Assembly (NCBI GenBank): GCA_049999765.1
Contig: JBNGIQ010009531.1
Location: forward strand, 336,702 to 375,459
From: Phaeoceros laevis
Taxonomy: Eukaryota; Anthocerotophyta; Anthocerotopsida; Notothyladales
DNA length: 38,758 nt
Direction: 5' to 3'
The notes under the pieces were generated by a model. The model was given only the letters and a program-made list of their open reading frames with translations, made no database searches and was not told the origin of the DNA. Of the stretch, positions 20,528-31,591 are shown piece by piece (the first letter of the stretch is position 1; the number at the start of each line of letters is the position of its first letter). The position numbers were made by a program, and so were the translations under genes.

Positions 20528-21156
20528 TTATTCTTGTCTGACAGAACAAGCGCAGTAGAAGTCCTCACTCCTCCCGGGCTCCTCGATCCATGCCTCAATC
20601 TGGTCCACCGTGCCCCTGGCAACAGCCTCGAGGTGCAGGCCGCATACCCCCGTGAAGACGCCCAGCTCAGACTCTTGGCCTGTGCCCACTTCTATATCGT
20701 ACACCCACTCGATCCATAAGTGGAGCTCGTCCAGGTCCTTGTGGTGCAAGAAAAAGAGGCCATCATCCGTCATCAGGGCAGCTGCATCCACCACATCGAA
20801 GGCCGTGCCTGTGGTCTCCAGCGCTTCTACGTAGCGAGCCTGTAGTTGGTGTGCATCGTGGATGCCCCTGTTGGCATCGAGGAACTTCACCAAATGTTTG
20901 CCCACACCTTCAGGGTAACCGTCAAATTGCCGATAGACAATACCAATCAGTTCGCGTGGCCGGTGCCTGCACATGTACAGGCAGGAAGGCAGAGCAGACA
21001 TATAAGTCGGATGGAGCCAAGAGTTGTGAACAAATCAAGCCACTTCAAATTTCAGCAAGCAGGCACTGACCTGATTGTGTGATGCCGATTGACCTGATCA
21101 CGGGGGCTGGGAAGGCGGTGGCGCTTGAAGAAGCGTGTCCAAGATCGTGTGCCCAT
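20528..21156 (-). CDS. Two-exon gene for a small DGYPEG-type protein, 174 aa (phage/bacteria-like)
   Basis: Exons 21156-21071 and 20966-20528 join in frame (AG + G gives Arg), with a 104-bp GT..AG intron. The protein starts MGTRSW and has IVYRQFDGYPEGVGKHLVKF near residues 36-55, followed by a mixed alpha/beta domain ending near 150. The pairing of an N-terminal GTRS with Y-x-x-(F/W)DGYPEG is, from memory, characteristic of small proteins of unknown function in bacteria and their phages. Function is unknown in all cases I know of. Here it carries a spliceosomal intron, so it is a resident nuclear gene and not contamination. Horizontal acquisition is an inference. The Cys pair in exon 2's upstream read-through belongs to the intron. 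Confidence 0.7.
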
Positions 21157-21320
21157 GGTGCCCTGGGAGTTCACCAACTTGTAAACAAGAAACAGAAACC
21201 TGACAAGCTTGTGCTGAGACCATTAATTTAAAGAGGAACTGACCAGTATTCTAAACATGGAAATCATCCACACTCGTGACAATTTTGCTAAACAGGAAGA
21301 CCTTCCGCCAACGGCACTAC

Positions 21321-21374
21321 TATGGCATACCAGATGATTATGGCATACGAGATGATTATGGCGTACCAGATGAT
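21321..21374. repeat. Three tandem copies of an 18-bp unit
   Basis: TATGGCATACCAGATGAT occurs three times in a row with one mismatch in each of copies 2 and 3. The length is a multiple of three, so a short frame stays open, but nothing else supports coding. Confidence 0.85.
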
Positions 21375-21399
21375 GCAGAGTTCTACGAACCTGGAAATA

Positions 21400-21660
21400 A
21401 TACTATTTTGGGGTTCGCCCAACTTCAAAATAGCAATTTCCCAGGTCGCCCAACTTCAAAATAGCTTATTTTAGGGTTCGCCGAACCATGAAATAGCGTT
21501 TCGCCTAATTCATGGTTCAGCACTTCCAATTTAAGGTCGCCGAGTCCCATGTTGGACAGTTCACGATCCGGGAAATATCCCTTAATTCCGCAATCGCGAA
21601 CAATGAAATAGCGTTTCGCCTAACATATGCTGTTACACATATGCTGTTACAAATGGCGAA
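21400..21660. repeat. Degenerate direct-repeat patch
   Basis: GGTCGCCCAACTTCAAAATAG-like segments recur at about 21415 and 21444. GAAATAGCGTTTCGCCTAA recurs at about 21492 and 21605, and CATATGCTGTTACA is doubled near 21625-21650. The patch looks like a decayed local repeat. Confidence 0.6.
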
Positions 21661-22565
21661 GTACAGTCCTCTCCCTAGGACATGCCCGTCCCTAACCTTT
21701 TGTTAACCTCGGAGACCAAGTGACTTACCCAGCTTCTCAAGGCCTGCAGCCTGCATTTTTGTGCTCGGCGACTCAAGTCCGAAACTCCTGTCTCTGCTCA
21801 GGTCACTCAGTATGATCCCTCGATGAGATCGAATCACACCTGTACATGTACAGGGGAGGGCTGTACGCTGGAGTTAGACTTACCAGGAGGAGTTCATGTG
21901 TGGTTAAAATTACGGGACCTTGGCCTCTTTCTTCTCAAATATTCTGGCCAAGCCTCCAAAGCCACCTGTGAGTGTGCCCTTTCTATGTGCAAACATTGAT
22001 TTCCAAGGGCTTCGTGAACCTTGGAATAGTTGAAAGAGTTGCTCGATGACAGATACAGTGCGTGCACGTGTTTGAAGCAGGTATTGTGGCATTCCACGTT
22101 GTCAAGCGGAACCTTGTGGCAGGTCATCTTGTATGACTCCCCCAAGGAGGTGCAGTGTGAATCTCAAGAGGAGGGCTGTCGCTGGACATGTATCCTGAGT
22201 GCAGAGTTCGTAAGGGTTCATGGCGAGAAGTGCTGGAGTTCAATTATAGGTTAGGGATGGGTTTTGTTCAGCTCAGACCTGGACTTACAAGTGCTTTGAG
22301 CACAAGCTAATTTCTTTGCGAGTATGCCCATGGTGCCTGGACCCCTTCTCTTGTTTGATAACAGCCCAACAGATTGAGAGGAGAAGAGGGGCGAGCTTTT
22401 CAGGAGGGCAGGATGACTATGATGGGTGAGGTGCAACCTTGCAGGGCGTTGAGGTTAGCGTAGAGACACTCCGAAGCTGTGTACATCACTCTTGAGTAAA
22501 GTTTTTCCTGAGAACCGAAATCATGAAGGAAACAACTCAGATGACTGAAGGTGTGCACAACATGG
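21661..22565. other. Intergenic, nothing recognised
   Basis: Contains small frames on both strands without recognisable products. It includes the presumed 3' flank of the minus-strand membrane protein gene. Confidence 0.45.
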
Positions 22566-23641
22566 TCAGAGATTTATTTGTGTGGTTCTACAGACGATGG
22601 AAATACTTCCAGGACCACCAACCCATTCATTTAGGACAGCCAAGAAAACCATCCGCCATAAATACCCTGGCAAGCTCAAGACAGATCCAGAGCTGGCCCT
22701 GCCTTCAAGTTGCTCGCTCTTGTACGAGGCTCTGAACTTGAGGTACAGGACAGCGCGGGTGGGCAAGCACACCAGGCTCAGCAAACAAGTCCAGACAGTG
22801 ATGGCAGCAAGGACACCAAAGCTGTCCGGGTGCTGCTCAGACTTCCCCGTCAGCATCCGTGGCAACACTCTCAACATCAAAAACGACATGTCCAACATTA
22901 ACCAGACACAAGGCAATGTTTCTAGTACACCATCTCTCTTGCTGACAGCTCGTTTGCTACTGGTCGATGCAGCATGAAGCTGCGATCCAGCGCCCTAAAA
23001 CCCCACACAGTGGTCAGTGCTGATGCCGGGAGAAGAACCAGGAAGTGACAATTGATGAGGAACGTCGTAAAGTTCATCGCTACTGCACCAGACAGCAGAG
23101 CCAGAATGAGAAAATCGGGGTGGTAGGCGGTCCCCGCAGTGTTGATGACATAGTCTGGATGTAGAGGCCTGGAGTCTCCAGCATAACGCGCACCCGCCGG
23201 CGTCAACGTGATCATCCAAACACACAGCGCGGTCAAGACTCTGGCGGCGAGTGTGGACCCTGTGCAGCGCATGGCACACAGGAAAAGGTCGTTCCTGCTC
23301 TGCCGACTGGCATGGCGCCTCCCGAAGCGTTCTTCCAGGTACACGCGCACCACGGCCTGGTGGAACGTTAACCCCACTTCTGCGAAGCTCGAGAGCACCA
23401 GGCTACTGATGTAGGACACCCACGACAATGAGCTCGGTATGTCGTTGAAAGGGGCACTCAGAGCGATGCTCAAAGTGAGGAACAGGGTTGGCTGCAGGAA
23501 AGCTTCGGTGTGCTGGTAGATGAGCCTGCATGCTTCGTGGATGACTCCGAAATTGTTGAGATCTTCCCTCACCAGACTGTCCAAGAGGGGAAACAAGTCC
23601 TCGACCTCCGCACGTTCCAATGGCTGCTGGCCATGGTCCAT
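22566..23641 (-). CDS. Multi-pass membrane protein of a plant family of unknown function, apparent frameshift
   Basis: From an ATG at 23641 a frame runs to a stop at 22922, with hydrophobic segments near FLTLSIALSA, VSYISSLVLSSFAEVG, VLTALCVWMITLT, FLILALLSGAVAMNF and FLVLLPASALTTV. Downstream, in another frame (to 22566), come two more membrane segments (LMLDMSFLMLRVL and FGVLAAITVWTCLLSLVCL). After them comes RAVLYLKFRASYKSEQLE, which resembles the conserved C-terminus VxYFVCKSYHHExID of the Arabidopsis AT5G61340-like membrane proteins. The two parts read as one protein of about 360 residues if a single-base shift near 22945-22960 is assumed. That shift may be a sequencing error or an inactivating mutation. 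The frame is open further upstream to 23764 without an ATG, so an upstream exon is possible. Role unknown. Confidence 0.6.
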
Positions 23642-23764
23642 TGCCGGAAGCTCTTGCGAATGCGAGTTGTTGTTGGTGGTGGTTGCGTTGCACTCTTGTA
23701 TTGCTGCTCCCTCCAGGCTGGCATCATTGGCCTCATCCCCTCCCGCTAGCGCTGCCGAGACCAA

Positions 23765-24139
23765 TAGCGCTTCAAGCTAAGGGCCTCCCCCGTCGTACTG
23801 GCCCTGCTTTGCTGGCATCAGTTCCCGGCTTCATGCTCAAGTTTCCTGCCTGGAAAGCAAGGGGGCCAGATTTCAAAAAGTATCCCGGTACGGTTCCACT
23901 TGGATTGATCAATCCCCCTGAGGAGAGGAGTTCACCAGCTTCAAATGGCGCAAGTATGCTAGGCATCCACTAATCCGGTTGAGGTCATTCCTGTTGCAAT
24001 TGGCCATGCTCCAACAGTAGCCACCTCAGGCAAAAAGTGGCTTCTCTGGCTTTCTGCATTTTTCTGTTCAGGGGAAGGAGTGCTGTCAGAGCATACAGCG
24101 CTCAGGGCAAAGCTCGATTCATCATGAGCTGCCAGTTGC
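23765..24139. other. Intergenic, nothing recognised
   Basis: Separates the membrane protein gene from the 3' end of the receptor kinase. No coding or repeat signal stands out. Confidence 0.5.
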
Positions 24140-26563
24140 CTATTCGTCCATCGGCTTCATTCTGGAGTATTTAGAGGACGATTTCGACCTTTGCAGGTCA
24201 CTATTGTCCACCGTCTGCTGAAACCAGGAATCATCAGTTGATGAATCTTCCTCCAAATTGAAAGCCAGGGGCTGGTCTATCGTGGGCTTGGATTTGGGCA
24301 TCGGAGGCATGCCCATATCCCTACTCAAGATCATCACCACTTGGCGCATGGAAGGCCTGTCCTCCGGATCAGCATGGCAGCACACCAGTGCCAGACTCAT
24401 CACTGTGCTCATCTCCTCGTGATCAAACTGTCCAAACAGCTTAGAATCGGCAGCTTCCAAAACTCTCGACTGTGAGAACAGTTCCCAGACCCAGTCCACC
24501 AGGACGACCTGCTCCTCGGGTGCTCTGGGGTCCACGGGTCTCCTCCCACATGCCACCTCCAGAAGGAACACTCCATAGCTGTACACATCAGTCTTATGCG
24601 TCGCCTTTCCTGATTGTGGCATCAAGAAGAAGATGGAGGTATGTACCACATCAGCGAAACTGTGTTGAGCATTGCATGCACCACATGTGATATCTATCTA
24701 AATGGTTTCAGCTGGCAGGAAACTACATACATACCTGACCGGAAGACCTCAGGGGCCAGGTAGCCGAAGGTGCCAGCAACGGCAGTGGTCTGTGGATCAA
24801 GTAGGCTGTGCTGGTAGGCACGAGCCAGACCAAAGTCACCCAGTTTTGCAACGAACTTGGCATCCAGCATCACGTTGCTGGCTTTGATGTCTCTGTGCAC
24901 GATTCGCTCTTCACACTCATCGTGCAAGTATGCCACTGCTGCTGCTATCCCACGCATTGCCTTCATCCTAGCACAATCACAACCAACAGCGGTCCATAAT
25001 GATCAGGAACGATACTTCTCGTGCCTTTTAGGTGGACTGGCAGCAATTTGTGAGAAAAAGGCACCTGTTCTCCCAGGACAGAACCATGTGATTCTGAAGC
25101 TCGTGGCCAGAGCTTTCGGGTGCCTTGAAGAGAATCATGTCGAGGCTGCCCCCGGAGAGGTAGTCGTAGACCAGCAGAAGCTCGTTTTTCTCATGGCACC
25201 AGCCCTGCAGTCTCACCAAGTTCCTGTGCCTGATTCTGCCGATGATGTGCACTTCTGCCAAAAACTCCCTCTCGCCCTGCTTGGAATCGTGAGCTACTCG
25301 TTTCACAGCCACCTCCATTTTGTTGCCCGGCAAGAAACCCTTGTAAACGCTGCCAAACCCTCCCCGCCCCAGAGCTTGCTTAGGGCTGAACCCTTTGGTG
25401 GCGATGCTGAGCTCCTCGTAGGAGAACCGGTGAGGCCCCGCCTCGAGGTTGGCATCGGCATCGAACTTCCACCTACGCCGATGGTCCCATCGGAAGTAGA
25501 AATAGAGAGCAGCAGCCACCAGCACCGCAATTCCTACCACAACGAAGAAGACTGAGATCGTCCGCCTGTTTCTGGAAGCAAGGGACTCGCCATCCAGAGT
25601 CGGGAGATGGACCACTGTGGCATTGGAGTCCCAGGAGAAAGTTTCGAAGGTCCAAGCCATGAGTGCTGTGGCCCTGGTGCACCCGCCAGTGGTGGTGTTG
25701 CCAGTGCCCTCCGGGCAGCTCCTAACAGCGGAGGAGAACCCTACATACATGAAGTCCTGCAGCACTGCGGAGAAATTCATCCTGGCTGCCAGCGTCGGAT
25801 TCTTGGGGCGACTGAAGGTCGATTCCTGCGTCGATGCGGTTGTTGCCTCGATTCTGATTTCCAGCAGCTGAGTGGGGTTGTGATACTCTACCCACATTTG
25901 GAAGTTCCTGCTCCCGAGCAGGGCACTCGGAGCTGGAGTAGGTGCCACTGCCGAGGAGATGAGGCTGCCCACATCGATGCCAATGTGCTCGAATTCCGGG
26001 TCCCCGAACTCTTGGCTGCGCTTCGTGTCAATCTCCACCCCAAATGTGTGGGATTTTGTCGCGTTGGAGGAGGAGCCGTCCACATCCAGGAGGCCCAGGC
26101 ATCCCGCACCTGCTCCCAGCGTGTATGCATCAGGGACAAGGATGAAGACAAGCCCTTCCACTCCATTCTGCTCAGATGCATAGCCTTGAACCGTGGGGTC
26201 GAAGATGCTGGCTACAAATGTCGTGCTGAAGGAGACTGGCTGCCGGTTGATCTGGTCTTTCAACTCGATAGGGTTTCTAAAGAGTAACCTGGATTGCAAA
26301 GGGCCTCCTGCATACTCACCGTTCCTCGTCGAAGTGAACGAAAGCGGTAAACCTTGCGACCTCCACCCAGGCGCACCAGGAAGGTGGACGAAACTTGAAG
26401 CTCCAAGGGATGGCAGCCTGCCCAGATTGGCCGAGTATTCTATCCTGGTGGGAGAAGACGCGTCCCCCGGTGTCGCTGCTATCATAAGCAGAAGAAGCAA
26501 AATGCTGCTGGCCGCTAATTTACTACTAGGAATGCTTCTGTGAAGAACCTCAGGCTCTCCCAT
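24140..26563 (-). CDS. L-type lectin-domain receptor-like kinase, 3 exons, 733 aa
   Basis: Exons 26563-25065, 24967-24735 and 24609-24140 join in frame. It is a plasma-membrane receptor kinase. Residues 1-35 are a signal peptide ([11 protein letters not shown]). A legume-lectin-like ectodomain follows to about 300, with [20 protein letters not shown], which fits the metal-binding loop of the family. One membrane span ([20 protein letters not shown]) is near 334-357. The Ser/Thr kinase begins at [13 protein letters not shown] and shows [38 protein letters not shown] and [11 protein letters not shown], so all catalytic residues are present. The tail is Ser-rich and acidic. Such receptors act in defence and development; the ligand is unknown. 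The start at 26563 is the first ATG of the frame. Introns within the kinase domain are unusual for angiosperm members, which are mostly intronless. Confidence 0.94.
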
Positions 26564-27218
26564 TTCACCGCCAGAGTACTGCAACAAGCTCTATGAGAAG
26601 CAGCTGCCATGGAATCCGGACCTCATCGGGAGTGTGCTAATCGTCTGTAGCCGAACGCATTCTGCAGCACTTCCATCGGTCCTAGTGTCCTCTGGCCAGA
26701 AAATCCAGTGTCGACGACGACTCTGTCTAAAAGCACCACATCTTAAAAGTGCCTTCTCACCTTTTTTTAGTGGTGCAGTGGCTTCTCAGCGGCTGCGGCC
26801 CAAAAGTGCTTCATAAAGTTCCTTCCTTCTCGGCTTGATAAAGTTGTCGCCTAGTCAGATAGATAGATAGCTTTTACGTGCGAGGTAACGGAGGGCATCT
26901 TGTGATGCTGCACGGCACCTAAGTTGACAACTTGACGGTATTGTCGTGGTCCGTTCGCATGTACCCTTATTGGCAAGGGTTCGGTACCCTCAAACCACTA
27001 CCATTACCATTTAGATAGCGGTAGCGGCTAGCATTTTTGGTCGTGCGTGAATGGATAGGTGGCTCTTGTTTATGGGCCAAAGTGTGAAAAGGGCCCAAAT
27101 AAGTACACGTAAAACACAACTTCAAATGTGGGAAAATCATTTCCATCGTCCATGGTCATGTTACAAAAACACAGTTCTTCTGCCAAGATTCCAAGAAAAC
27201 CCAAAATGCTGGGACGTC
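26564..27218. other. Intergenic, receptor kinase promoter and spacer
   Basis: Presumed promoter of the minus-strand kinase. A short AGATAGATAGATAG run lies near 26860. No gene seen. Confidence 0.5.
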
Positions 27219-29538
27219 CTAGCCTGTAAGGGTTTGGCCCAAAAGAGTTGCTCTTGGCAATATCCTGACTTCCTCTCCGCGCAGCCCATTCCAAAAGTCC
27301 CGTGCCGTCATCACTTTCTTTCCAGGCGGTTGCACTTCTAGAACCTAATGACGATGATGTCAAGGGTGAGTAAAGACGTGGACTAAGCTAGAATACACGA
27401 GCAACTGTAACTGAGACGCCTTACCTCTAAGATGGATCCATCTCCACAACGTGCAGCTAGCGCGTTCTTCACCAACACAAACTTTCCCTCAGCTAAGTTG
27501 GTGGAAAGCTCCGACAAGGGAGGGACTCGAGATGTGATGATTTTGAGGTCTAACTCTTGAAATTCTCCATTGGCCTTGCACAATTGGACCTTGGTTTTCG
27601 TACCTGGCCACTCAGCAAAAGCCCTAATCTGTGCCAGCAGAGTGCACGTTAAGGATGACAGAGAGCCAGTAACATCCAGACCCACCTCAGGTCATTTCAA
27701 AAGTTTTCTTACCTTATTATGTAGTACAGTGGCAGAGTCCTCAAAAGACAACCATGACTCGTCGACATTGACCTGTGCCGGCACGGACCTCGTCAGTTTC
27801 AATGTTCAACCCTTCAGGACAATACAAATTCAACTATAATGCACAAAGTGTTTCGACTGATCCTACGACGTACCTTTGGTGCATGAGTTGCACAGACATC
27901 GTCTTGTTCTCTGGCCGTTTTGTATGCTGTTCCATCTAGTATACCTGACAGCTCCTTTAGGAGAAGTGTTGTTCCTGGAAAGGTTGGAGACAACACCGTA
28001 CTTTCAGCAGACCATACTTTGGAACTTTGCTCAAATAACGTTGGCAAGCACTAGAATTCACCTATTTGAAAAAGCTGTTGAAGTGCCGCCGGTGCCTACA
28101 CACAGTTCAGCCAATTACATGTCATGCTGGACTTTTTCCTACTCAACAAAATCAGCAACCACCCTTACCCGCCATACGACACGTTCTATGAGCAATTAAC
28201 AACGTCGGAGAACATGTGCAACCTCACAACTTCACCCTGACTGTATGACCGCTCTTCGATGCCATATGCACAATAGATCCTGATATACTGCATCAGTTGG
28301 CTTTACAGGGGCATCATACCTTAATTGATGAGTTCAACTCAAATGTCTCCGATGCGATTATTGGCCCAGCGTCCATAGCACGAACTGTGTATGCAACTGT
28401 AACACCCGTGACTGATTCACCAGACTGATACAAAGAAAACATCTCATTTTCATCAGCATGGACACCAAGTTTGAGCCTTATCGTTAACAAAAAGCACAAA
28501 CCAGATACTTTGAATGGAAGACTCACGGAAGAGGCAAAACCTGTACTGCACGCTGTACCGGAGCTGCTCCTCGATACTTGGGCAGCAAGCTTGGGTGGAT
28601 ATTCACAGTTCCTATATTCAAACCAGGTTATTAGTGCCGACACGAGGTGAACAGCGCTGAAGCTGAAATTCCCCATCAAACAAGCTGAAAGGCATGTTTA
28701 CCATATGTAGGTATGTCAAGAAACTTTTTTGGAAGATAGTTGCCATATGCTGCTGTGACACAGACAGCGGGGTTCAGCTCTTTCAAGTCTGCCAAGAAAG
28801 TGTCCTGCATAGATCAGACAATCGGATACATTCTCCAAGCAATCACTTCTATCAGAACAAGACATGCCACAGTGGCACATTGGCTCCATGTCTATCATAA
28901 CATAGAGTATCAGATAGCTTTGAACCTCATCCCTTCGGAATTTAAGTCAGCCTCACCTCTTTGGCGGTTTCAGGGGAAAAAATTAGTGCAGGTGGAAAAT
29001 TCCGTTCTAATGCTCGCTGGGCAACTGGCGAGGGAAGCTGCCTCCTCCCTCGCCCTCTGATAGAAGGCGGTTGAGTGACCACAGCTGCGACCTGACAAGG
29101 GCCAGGCCAGAATCCCACTGTTCAGTTCAGTATGGACCACTTAAACCCTCCACCCTTGAACTTCCGAGGTTTTAAAAGCACCTCAAAGATTGAATCCGGT
29201 CCATCGGCAGCATCCAGCAAGGAATTCAACACCTCAGCTGCAACCTGCAGTACGAAAATGCTGTAAGCCTCGTACGGCAAATCCTCTTGGGCTTCGGACC
29301 TCGTTCAAAATACAACCTCGGAAATGGGCAACCGTAGTCATAAGTCACGTAACGCATTTGCGCATCCCACCTGAGGCGTACCCAGAAACACTAGCCGCTT
29401 CTTCGGAATATGGTCGTGGCCCTGATAGCAGCGAATTGGGTGCAAATATCGGCACGGTCGGGATACAACCAGCCGCGGCGAAAACAGGGGCAGCATTGCG
29501 CTTGTTGATTGACCCGATTGCTGTGTTGGTGAGGACAT
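27219..29538 (-). CDS. Methionyl-tRNA formyltransferase, organellar, 11 exons, 389 aa
   Basis: Exons: 29538-29371, 29244-29182, 29091-28957, 28804-28702, 28611-28541, 28424-28320, 28095-28062, 27974-27874, 27772-27713, 27628-27425, 27344-27219. The enzyme transfers a formyl group from 10-formyl-THF to initiator Met-tRNA for translation in plastids or mitochondria. KRLVFLGTPQVAAEVL is the N-terminal Rossmann strand. SPVAQRAL, VTAAYGNYLP, and GTVNIHPSLLPKYRGAAPVQ carry the catalytic Asn-x-His and the SLLP loop. VTVAYTVRAMDAGPI holds the catalytic Asp. The C-terminal tRNA-binding beta domain (PPGKKVMTARDFWNG) is complete. The first 46 residues, basic and Ser/Arg-rich, look like an organelle-targeting presequence. 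Exon 7 has only 34 nt. The start is an ATG at 29538 with an in-frame stop just upstream. Confidence 0.95.
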
Positions 29539-29771
29539 CAAGACTCATCAAAGCCCTAATCGACCGGCTGAACTGCTTAGGGCTTTTCAGAATCGACAAG
29601 AGGACGACGGAGCTGAGAAAAATCATCCAGCCACTGATTTGAGCATGGATGTGGAGATTAGCGCAGCCCGACCTTCGGATGCTCGAACATCGTAGATGCT
29701 GTTCTGTTCAATTTTGGATCCTGGTCTTGCTTCAGATATTGGAGAACCCCTGGCTAAAACCTAGGCCCCCA
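29539..29771. promoter_or_regulatory. Bidirectional promoter between formyltransferase and PP4 subunit genes
   Basis: Only 233 bp separate the two start codons, which point away from each other, so both promoters and 5' leaders must fit here. No TATA box is evident, as is common for housekeeping genes. If the PP4 gene starts at the upstream in-frame ATG at 29649, the gap falls to 110 bp. Confidence 0.6.
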
Positions 29772-31296
29772 ATGCCGGTCTCATCGGAGGAACTTCCAGG
29801 ATCAGCTGCGTTGTCCCTGTTTTGCAAGTAATTTTTTTCTTGATTTCTGCTGTCGGGCGCGAAGTTACAGCTGAACTGATCCCTTCGATGCTGCTGGCTA
29901 AGATGCTACGTCTTGTTGCTTGGCTGACGAAAATTTGCATCTCAATGCAGGCAGGATGATTCAAACAGGATATATTCGAAAGAGTTGGCAGACATCGTTG
30001 AAGTTGTTGCTGCTTTTGGGAAGTTCTGGTAAATGTGTATTTCTGTAATAGGGTAGCTAACCATTGTATCGAACAGAAACACTCCTGTTTGAATGTATGT
30101 GTTCGATGCTGATCTTGCCATCTCGTTGGCAGGCATGATTGGTCAGAGCTGAAAGTCCTGCTAGCCTTCCGCTTGGTGCAGGTAGCTTCTCCAACTTGAC
30201 TGAGTTGCCTCACATGTTGCAGTACAGCTTCGTGTACCCCTAATTTTTGCTTCGCTCTACTGTTGAAGGTACTGGACAAATACTACCAAGCTCATACTAG
30301 CGTTGTTGGTCCCCCCAAGCCACTTGTCACGGGGGAAAGCTTTCCTGAGCTACGTAACCGTCTCTTACAAAGTACGTGGCTTCGCTATGTTTTTATGTCG
30401 TCGTAGCTTCTGTTCATCTGGCACAACTACAATATGATTCGTCATGCATTGCAGGCCTGGATGCGTTCATAGAAGGACCACCCTTCACTCTTCAACGGCT
30501 TTGTGAGGTGATCCAAGACTACCAGGTTGAATAAGAACAATAGAAAATATACATGCTGCCTAACTCTACATTGTCTCTTGCAGATCTTGCTCGACCCAGA
30601 GGCGACGTACCCAACTCTTGACAAAGTTGCCTTAGCATTTGAAAAGGTACTCCAAGTCTCCCATCCAGTGGCTGTTAGCACAATGCAGATGTCACAAACC
30701 TCAGAAGTTCGGTGTGTGAAAGCAGAGAAAAGGAAGCACTTCTTACTTTAAGCTTGTTCTCTTTGCAGCTTTTACTTGTCACTTCAACAGCTCATATATG
30801 CCAGGATTCTTATCCCTCCTCCCTGCCACCGTTAAAACAAGCAAGCGTGAAGCCACCACGGGTCAAGGTTATTCTGGAAGATGGATATGTTAAGAAACCG
30901 AAGGATGCTTCATACAGCCAAGTCAGCGCACAGTTTGAACCGGACGAGGAGATACCGTGGGCTAAACGGACGGGGCCCAAAATTATCGGGAATGGTGGCC
31001 AACGAGAAGTGAACGAGTCCTTGGAGAACCGGACCACAGCGAAAGGTGATAATGACGAGCATATGTCGGATGCAGATGTTTCGAATCTCAGTAGCAAAAT
31101 GGAAGTGGAGGATGTCGTCTCTGAAGCCTCCATTGACATGCCTCACGCCTCGCCAGACCCGGCTCTCGGTGACTCTAGGGACGAATCTACTAGAGTTTCT
31201 GTAACAGTGATGGAGGAGGATCCTCTGGATGTGCTTATGGGAGAAGACACATCTCAGGAGCCTTCAGCGGATCCTGCAGCTGTGGCCCCAGCATAG
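29772..31296 (+). CDS. Serine/threonine-protein phosphatase 4 regulatory subunit 2, 7 exons, 309 aa
   Basis: Exons 29772-29827, 29951-30028, 30133-30181, 30269-30371, 30455-30507, 30584-30646 and 30769-31296 join in frame. PP4R2 binds the PP4 catalytic subunit and helps direct it in DNA repair and chromatin functions. FGKFWHDWSELKVLLAFRL, then FIEGPPFTLQRLCEILLDP and LDKVALAFEKLLLVTS, match the family's helical core including the signature PFT(I/L)QRLCE. The second half (last exon) is acidic, disordered and rich in Glu/Asp/Ser, as in relatives. The ATG at 29772 gives MPVSSEELPG; an in-frame ATG at 29649 would add 41 residues. The gene is tail-to-tail with ispF, 295 bp apart. Confidence 0.92.
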
Positions 31297-31591
31297 ATCG
31301 CCTTGTGATTGTAGCATAGTTAGGTAGTACATTGTCCGATGCGTCTTTTTCCGAATGGGAAGTTCTTGCAAGCTTGAAAAATTATCGCTCTTTGAAAGTT
31401 AAGCCGGCTGCTGCGACCCTGCGGACATCTGCCCCAAAACTGAAGAGAAGTAGGGGACAATGAATTGGAACTTGTATACAGGAATCTCCTGAGCATTACC
31501 CCTAATACTGTACATTAAAATATGAGAAACTTGCTCGTGTTGTGAACAAACCTCTAGCAGCCTCATTTCCCACTCTACAGTCGCATAAACA
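31297..31591. other. Convergent intergenic spacer
   Basis: Shared 3' flank of the PP4 subunit (plus) and ispF (minus). Candidate 3' ends of both transcripts fall here and may overlap. No gene seen. Confidence 0.6.
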
